The translations under genes and the position numbers were made by a program. From Dehalococcoidales bacterium (lineage in GTDB: Bacteria; Chloroflexota; Dehalococcoidia; Dehalococcoidales; ARS1013), in contig NZEH01000064.1 in the NCBI GenBank assembly GCA_002690375.1, positions 1-10,657 of the forward strand: a stretch of DNA of 10,657 bases, in the 5' to 3' direction. Below the pieces are notes generated by a model that saw only the letters and a program-made list of their open reading frames with translations, made no database searches and was not told the origin of the DNA. Positions within the stretch are counted from its first letter, which is position 1, and the number at the start of each line of letters is the position of its first letter. This document shows, in pieces, positions 6,804-10,657 of this stretch.

Positions 6804-6823
6804 GTTTTACGCACACTCGTCAA
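6795..6823 (-). promoter_or_regulatory. Sigma-70-like promoter of the heptose operon
   Basis: On the minus strand a -35 TTGACG (6818-6823) and a -10 TATAAT (6795-6800) are separated by exactly 17 nt. Start of transcription would be near 6788, giving a leader of about 39 nt before the XRE ATG. No other promoter of this quality was seen between here and the left edge, so it probably drives all genes down to the dehydrogenase. Confidence 0.72.
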
Positions 6824-7057
6824 TGACTTGGAAATCAGAATTCTCAGTTGGCTATTTAATTCTCCAACTATCAGATCGCTCAGATTATTCAAGCTCAAGA
6901 GGGTTTACTGTTTTGGGCTATTCAGGATCGTTTTCAGCGGTTTATACTACATTTAGTACTATTGTATACAATGTAGCATTTAGAACAATAGACCGTACAG
7001 GTTGGGCTTTCGATGGTAGCAGGCTTAAATCTGCTCCTTCATAAAATCAGTCCATTC
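6824..7057. other. Non-coding stretch upstream of the heptose operon, with two inverted repeats
   Basis: With the promoter/operator zone this makes a 308-nt gap (6750-7057) between the XRE gene and the membrane hydrolase gene. It is AT-rich. Plus-strand frames exist here, but they lack ribosome binding sites, look compositionally random and resemble no family. Two inverted repeats are visible: AGTTGG/CCAACT (6846-6851 and 6864-6869, 12-nt loop) and CTACATT/AATGTAG (6947-6953 and 6970-6976). The second also contains the 12-bp palindrome ATTGTATACAAT (6961-6972). No T-tract follows either, so they do not look like terminators. They could be protein sites upstream of the promoter or chance structures. 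Confidence 0.45.
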
Positions 7058-7669
7058 TTAAGAGTTAGAAAGTTTGCCGCTTCTAATAAAGGTACCAACC
7101 GCCTTTCTGCGTATCAATACCACCATAAGCCATACTAATATCACTGCCCCCGCAATTTCGGGGAAATATGTTCCTGGGTCAAGACGCAGTTGCACAATGT
7201 TGTCGCTTATCCAAGAGTTCGGGACGCCTCTGTGGAATGTAAAGCTATATAAGGGCCAGAACAGGGTTTGGGGCTCAAGCCACATCTTATCGAGAATGAG
7301 ATGAGTAAAGGAGCCAAAGGCAAGGATAAGGAGCCACGTTTTTCCATGCCTCCGACAGATGTAAAATCCGGCAAGGGTAATGAGCAGAGTAAAGGCAAGC
7401 GTATGGCAGAATATCCTGCCGTTGTTAAAAGTATCTTTTAGGAAGACCAGCCCTAAGGGCTTATCAATAATATCGGGGAAAAGCGAAGCTAACAGCAGCA
7501 ACCTTATATCTACATAGTTTCTTAGGGATATAAGCCATGATGCGCTGCCAGCGGCAGGGTAATTTTTAGCGCCGTTTTGCCTAGTTTTGATAGAATATCC
7601 TCTTGCGGCAACAGCGTCCAGCAGCATTGCGGCGCCTAAGGTAATTCCTGAATGTCCCAATATAAGCAT
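7058..7669 (-). CDS. YdjM/DUF457-type membrane-bound metal-dependent hydrolase
   Basis: A 203-residue integral membrane protein resembling the YdjM/DUF457 family annotated as membrane-bound metal-dependent hydrolases. Visible family features are the N-terminal HSGITLG with His6, the acidic PDIIDKP (Asp66, Asp69), His89 in CHTLAF, and FTHLILDKMW with His123 and Asp127. These His/Asp residues sit at the ends of hydrophobic segments (about 55-65, 86-104, 111-125 and 165-188) and are the presumed metal ligands. The physiological substrate of the family is not known; a link to membrane lipid or DNA-damage responses has only been suggested for relatives. It has its own promoter (7692-7720) and is divergent from the Trm112-like gene. 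No strong Shine-Dalgarno precedes the ATG. It is not obviously part of the heptose pathway. Confidence 0.75.
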   Translation of the reverse strand: MLILGHSGITLGAAMLLDAVAARGYSIKTRQNGAKNYPAAGSASWLISLRNYVDIRLLLLASLFPDIIDKPLGLVFLKDTFNNGRIFCHTLAFTLLITLAGFYICRRHGKTWLLILAFGSFTHLILDKMWLEPQTLFWPLYSFTFHRGVPNSWISDNIVQLRLDPGTYFPEIAGAVILVWLMVVLIRRKAVGTFIRSGKLSNS

Positions 7670-7691
7670 ATGACTTTTACCAGTTCTTCAC

Positions 7692-7720
7692 ATAATAACC
7701 TAAAAACCATCACATAGCAA
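7692..7720 (-). promoter_or_regulatory. Promoter of the membrane hydrolase gene
   Basis: On the minus strand TTGCTA (7715-7720), a 17-nt spacer and TATTAT (7692-7697), lying 22 nt upstream of the start codon. It diverges from the Trm112-like promoter, leaving about 27 nt between the two -35 boxes. Confidence 0.55.
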
Positions 7721-7747
7721 TACTAGCACATGGGAATGGAAATGAAC

Positions 7748-7776
7748 TTGGCTAGTTTTTGCCATTATGCTAGAAT
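7748..7776 (+). promoter_or_regulatory. Promoter of the Trm112-like gene
   Basis: TTGGCT (7748-7753), a 17-nt spacer and TAGAAT (7771-7776) on the plus strand. The -10 box ends 18 nt before the ATG, so the leader is very short and begins about at the Shine-Dalgarno GAGGAG (7783-7788). Confidence 0.55.
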
Positions 7777-7794
7777 GATAGTGAGGAGAGCATA

Positions 7795-7977
7795 ATGAAT
7801 AGGGACTTGGTGGAAATACTAGCTTGCCCCAAGTGCAAAGGAAACCTTCAACTAAGGGTTAGCGAAGAAGATGAGAAAGAAGTAATCAACGGAGAACTCT
7901 ACTGCCCAGCATGCTCTAGGCATTATTCTATTAAAGAGAGGATTCCTAATCTACTCCCGCCTGAGTTCGACACTTAG
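7795..7977 (+). CDS. Trm112-family small zinc-binding protein
   Basis: A 60-residue protein with two Cys pairs, Cys11-x-x-Cys14 (LACPKCKG) and Cys37-x-x-Cys40 (LYCPACSR), followed by HYSIKERIPNLLPPE. This is the complete layout of the bacterial Trm112-like (YcaR/UPF0434) zinc-ribbon family. Eukaryotic and archaeal Trm112 activates methyltransferases; the partner of bacterial single-domain versions is mostly unknown. The start is well supported: GAGGAG lies 6 nt upstream of the ATG at 7795, and a promoter precedes it. It is the only plus-strand gene in the window and stands alone, with no methyltransferase or glycosyltransferase alongside. No clear terminator follows it. Confidence 0.88.
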   Translation: MNRDLVEILACPKCKGNLQLRVSEEDEKEVINGELYCPACSRHYSIKERIPNLLPPEFDT

Positions 7978-8174
7978 CCTTGGCCATGCAGACGGTGTCG
8001 TTTGGAGATACTTTGTCACAGCTCGTTGTCTCGTTAGCCCACTGGTTGCGTGTCTTGGCTGGTAATCCATACGAGCAAGAATGCGTAAGCTTAGCCCTCA
8101 AATTATGCCATTTCCGCTGACGATTTACGTTTTGACCATACTGTAATCATTATCGGAGTTCCAACAGTCCATAT

Positions 8175-10340
8175 TCATTCACCTATACCAACTTTGGGTA
8201 TCCAGTGAAGCCATTTAGGCAGGTACCAATTCCGCGTGCCAAGAAGTCGCATAACTGCAGGAACTAAAGCCATACGTATGATGGTGGCATCCATAAATAC
8301 AGCGACAGCTAGACCAAATCCCATCTGCTGCATTATGACCATATCACCAAGAGCAAAGCCACCAAACACAGCAACCATAATCAAGGCGGCTCCAGTGATG
8401 AGTCGACCAGTTGAACGAATTCCCCATGATACAGCTTCTGGGTTATTACCAGTCTTTTTAAAGCTCTCTCGAATTCGGCTTAGCAGGAAAACATGGTAGT
8501 CCATAGAGAGGCCAAACAGGATCGCAAAGAGGAACAGCGGCAGCCAGGTTATTATTTCCTCGGTACGTTGGAAGCCGAGCAGTTCGGCTCCAACCCCTTT
8601 CTGAAAAACGAGTACTAGTAATCCATACGCAGCACCTACCGAAAGGAGATTCATTATGATTGACATTATTGGTACCACAATGGAGCGGAAAGCTATTGTT
8701 AGGAGTATAAAACTCAGTCCCAGAACAAATGTAAACACGATAGGTGTATATTCATTTGTGGTTTCATCAAAGTCTACCATCGTAGCGGTCTCTCCACCCA
8801 CCAGGACCCGCACAGATTCACCATCAAAAGCTAGTGGGATGTAGTCTGTTCTTAATCGTCGAATAGCATCGGTGGCGTCCTTACTTAATGGATCACTAGT
8901 CAACTTGGTGTAAAGAACAGAGAGGTCTGCGTCTTGGTGTGTCTGTAAATCAGCAGCCATGAAAAAGGGATCAGACGCTATCGATGATTCGAGACGCTTG
9001 ATAGCAGCTTGAAGTGATTCCGAGTCAGTTTTGCCATCGATTGCTACTGTGACCGGTGAATCAAAAATGAATCCAAATTCCTCCTGTAGTACCATAAAAC
9101 CTTCTTTGGACCTGAGCCCGTCTGGCAACTCGCTTAAACCCATACCGGAAAATCCTTTGTTAAGGTCGAAAAAAGGAATCCCCACAGCCAGTATAATACT
9201 GGCAGCAACAACCAGGCTTACCACGGGGCGACGCATAACAGTTTTAGAAGTCCTGACCCAGAAACCGCTATCTTCGCTACTCTTCTTGTTATACTGGAAG
9301 AATGGTATGCGAATGGCATTGATTTTATCACCCATTAAACTCATTACAGCAGGCAGCAGTGTCTGGGATGCTAGTACTGCAGTAATTACTACCAGGATGG
9401 CACCAACGCCCATGGCTTGGAAGGTAGACAGTGGGAACATTAGCAGTCCACTGAGGGCAAGCACGACGATCATCCCGCTAAACATGACAGCACGGCCGGC
9501 CGTTGTTCCTGCTTTAGCAATAGCATCCACCTTCTCAAGCCCGTTTGTTCGCTCCTCCCTGAAGCGAGCTACTATAAAAAGAGAATAGTCTATGCCCACT
9601 GCCAATCCCATCATGGTAATCATGTTAGTCACAAAGAATGACAGCTCCATGAACTGTCCGGCTATCGCTGTGGCCCCTATTGCCACACCAATAGCAATTA
9701 CCGCAAGGATAATGGGGATAAGTGCGGCGGTAACGGCACCAAAAACTAATACCAGAGTAACCATTGCCACGGAGATGCCTATAGTTTCACCGGTTCGCAA
9801 GTCTCTTTCGGCAACCTCAAAGAGTTCCTCTGTTATTGTAGGCGTACCTGCAACAAAAATCTCAAATGAGCCAAGATCACCAGCGCTATCCACTATTTCA
9901 TGAATCTGGTCAACCTTCTCTAGAGCATCCGGTGGCATAAATAGAAATATTAATGTAGTATGGCGATCAGAAGAGACCAGGGAAGCGTCATCAGTCAGAT
10001 AATAATGCATCCCTCCAGAGACTACGTCTTCTCCCAGGGCAACCAAGTCTACAAACAGTTCATCGATAAAGCTCTGAAACGCTGGGTCATCTACTGTTAG
10101 CGTCTTCGAACGGACAATAACCATCTCGCTCATAGTGGGGCTGCCATCGGATTCCCCGAGTCGTGCTTTGATTAGCGACGAGGCCTGCTCGGATTCAGGA
10201 TTATTTCGAACGCGGTCGTCAGTAATCAAGGCATCGCTAAGCAGCGCGTTCGACAGTATGATCCCAACTATCAGTAGCGCTAACCAGCCCCCGACAACTA
10301 TCCAGGGTTTACGAGCAACCCACCTGGTAAAAGTTTCCAC
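8175..10340 (-). CDS. MMPL/RND-family membrane exporter
   Basis: A 721-residue inner-membrane protein with the duplicated MMPL layout. A first transmembrane helix (about 14-36) leads to an extracytoplasmic domain (about 37-185), then a bundle of five helices (about 187-335). A seventh helix (372-392) precedes the second extracytoplasmic domain (about 393-530) and a second bundle (533-700). Each bundle has the proton-relay Asp-Tyr pair: GIDYSLF (Asp251-Tyr252) and SMDYHVF (Asp614-Tyr615), followed by basic Arg-Glu segments. The family exports lipids, lipopeptides or hydrophobic compounds using the proton gradient; the cargo here cannot be told. The start is GTG (10338-10340), placed so that translation begins just before the first helix; a GAGG lies 12 nt upstream. 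It is monocistronic, with a strong promoter at 10394-10423. A regulator or accessory protein of the type often paired with MMPL genes is not seen. Confidence 0.9.
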   Translation of the reverse strand: METFTRWVARKPWIVVGGWLALLIVGIILSNALLSDALITDDRVRNNPESEQASSLIKARLGESDGSPTMSEMVIVRSKTLTVDDPAFQSFIDELFVDLVALGEDVVSGGMHYYLTDDASLVSSDRHTTLIFLFMPPDALEKVDQIHEIVDSAGDLGSFEIFVAGTPTITEELFEVAERDLRTGETIGISVAMVTLVLVFGAVTAALIPIILAVIAIGVAIGATAIAGQFMELSFFVTNMITMMGLAVGIDYSLFIVARFREERTNGLEKVDAIAKAGTTAGRAVMFSGMIVVLALSGLLMFPLSTFQAMGVGAILVVITAVLASQTLLPAVMSLMGDKINAIRIPFFQYNKKSSEDSGFWVRTSKTVMRRPVVSLVVAASIILAVGIPFFDLNKGFSGMGLSELPDGLRSKEGFMVLQEEFGFIFDSPVTVAIDGKTDSESLQAAIKRLESSIASDPFFMAADLQTHQDADLSVLYTKLTSDPLSKDATDAIRRLRTDYIPLAFDGESVRVLVGGETATMVDFDETTNEYTPIVFTFVLGLSFILLTIAFRSIVVPIMSIIMNLLSVGAAYGLLVLVFQKGVGAELLGFQRTEEIITWLPLFLFAILFGLSMDYHVFLLSRIRESFKKTGNNPEAVSWGIRSTGRLITGAALIMVAVFGGFALGDMVIMQQMGFGLAVAVFMDATIIRMALVPAVMRLLGTRNWYLPKWLHWIPKVGIGE

Positions 10341-10393
10341 AGATAGACTAAACCTCGCGATATCCTCAGAATACTATATGCATAAGTTGGACT

Positions 10394-10423
10394 ATAATAT
10401 TATTGCAATGATCAAATTGTCAA
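10394..10423 (-). promoter_or_regulatory. Strong promoter of the MMPL gene
   Basis: On the minus strand a consensus -35 TTGACA (10418-10423), an 18-nt spacer and -10 TATTAT (10394-10399). The predicted start near 10387 gives a leader of about 47 nt before the GTG. The promoter begins 23 nt beyond the tRNA fragment, so the MMPL gene does not depend on transcription through it. Confidence 0.68.
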
Positions 10424-10445
10424 GCATGATATGATTCAAGCAAAG

Positions 10446-10492
10446 TGAGCCGCACAGGAATCGAACCTGTAACCTGCTGATTAAGAGTCAGC
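10446..10492 (-). tRNA. Partial tRNA-Lys(CUU): 3' part only
   Basis: Read on the minus strand, the sequence gives a perfect anticodon arm (GCTGA, loop CTCTTAA, TCAGC) with anticodon CTT, so tRNA-Lys for AAG codons. A 5-nt variable loop follows, then a perfect T arm (ACAGG, loop TTCGATT, CCTGT), the 3' acceptor strand GCGGCTC and discriminator A. CCA is not encoded. The 5' half is absent: the expected GAGCCGC acceptor strand and a GCTC-type D arm are not found upstream. Instead there is unrelated sequence with a 6-bp hairpin (AGTGTT/AACACT, 10495-10518). The fragment runs from position 27 to 73 of a tRNA, the part usually duplicated when an element integrates into a tRNA gene. A split or intron-bearing tRNA with its 5' exon beyond the edge is less likely. 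Confidence 0.7.
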
Positions 10493-10610
10493 GCAGTGTT
10501 CTTGGCCTTCGAAACACTCTTTTTAGCTTCAAAGATGGCCGGGGAAGACACCTGAAATCCCAACAGTCAGGAGGTCGGATTATTTCCCTTTCTCACTACT
10601 TACTTGCCCG

Positions 10611-10619
10611 ATTATAACA
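10611..10619 (-). promoter_or_regulatory. Extended -10 motif upstream of the tRNA fragment
   Basis: TGTTATAAT on the minus strand is an extended -10 box with a full TATAAT. No -35 hexamer is present at 16-18 nt. It could start a transcript running into the tRNA fragment, or promote a short lost gene. The rest of 10493-10657 holds no gene I can support. Confidence 0.3.
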
Positions 10620-10657
10620 TACTTGCCTGTCAGGAGAGAGAGGTATACCCGTAACGG

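Noticed and set aside
7022..7040. AGCAG/CTGCT hairpin downstream of the membrane hydrolase gene
   Set aside because: A 5-bp stem with an 8-nt loop and no following T-tract on the minus strand; not a convincing terminator.
6765..7044. Plus-strand open frames of 63 and 73 codons in the gap upstream of the heptose operon
   Set aside because: They overlap each other in different frames, cross the operon promoter, lack ribosome binding sites and have no family-like motif.
8021..8076. GCTCGT and ACGAGC as a possible terminator stem after the Trm112-like gene
   Set aside because: Only 6 bp with a 44-nt loop and no T-tract; too weak for a terminator.
7986..8120. A 44-codon plus-strand ATG frame just after the Trm112-like gene
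   Set aside because: No Shine-Dalgarno, no recognisable motif, and it lies in an intergenic gap between convergent genes; best treated as chance.
10420..10566. Minus-strand frame of 48 codons reading through the tRNA fragment, ending in a tRNA-derived peptide (GSIPVRLT)
   Set aside because: It resembles the C-terminal tails of integrases that overlap tRNA att sites, but an in-frame stop lies right upstream and no integrase motif or start is visible. It is at most a remnant.
1..10657. CRISPR array, insertion sequence, transposase or toxin-antitoxin pair
   Set aside because: No regularly spaced repeats, terminal inverted repeats, transposase motifs or toxin-like partner were seen.

Overview
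The window looks like a stretch of bacterial chromosome of moderate GC. Genes are tightly packed, starts include ATG, GTG and TTG, and promoters are sigma-70-like. Gene content (a nucleotide-heptose operon, an MMPL transporter, a Trm112-like zinc protein, a YdjM-type membrane hydrolase) would suit a Chloroflexota/Dehalococcoidia-like or other environmental bacterium. No gene here fixes the taxonomy, so that assignment is a weak inference.

Left and centre (about 6823 down to 1, minus strand): one long operon. A strong promoter (TTGACG, 17-nt spacer, TATAAT, at 6795-6823) is followed by an inverted repeat and a small XRE-type regulator. Downstream come hddC, hddA, gmhA, a SemiSWEET permease, gmhB, a TalC-type transaldolase, a GDP-mannose 3,5-epimerase-like protein and a UDP-glucose/GDP-mannose dehydrogenase-family protein. 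Most of these genes overlap or lie within a few bases of each other. After a 53-nt gap, a TTG-start lipoprotein gene runs off the left edge.

Taken together, the transaldolase can make sedoheptulose 7-phosphate. GmhA isomerises it, HddA phosphorylates it, GmhB removes the 7-phosphate, and HddC adds the nucleotide to give GDP-D-glycero-alpha-D-manno-heptose. The epimerase and dehydrogenase are placed to modify that activated sugar (or another GDP/UDP sugar) for a surface glycan. No glycosyltransferase is inside the window, so the final polymer is unknown.

Right part: a 234-bp non-coding stretch (6824-7057) with two inverted repeats; a YdjM/DUF457-type membrane hydrolase (minus); a divergent promoter region; a 60-residue Trm112-like zinc protein (plus); and a two-domain MMPL/RND exporter (minus) with its own strong promoter. 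At the right edge lies only the 3' part of a tRNA-Lys(CUU) gene joined to unrelated sequence. This is what an integration (att) scar or the end of an integrated element would look like.
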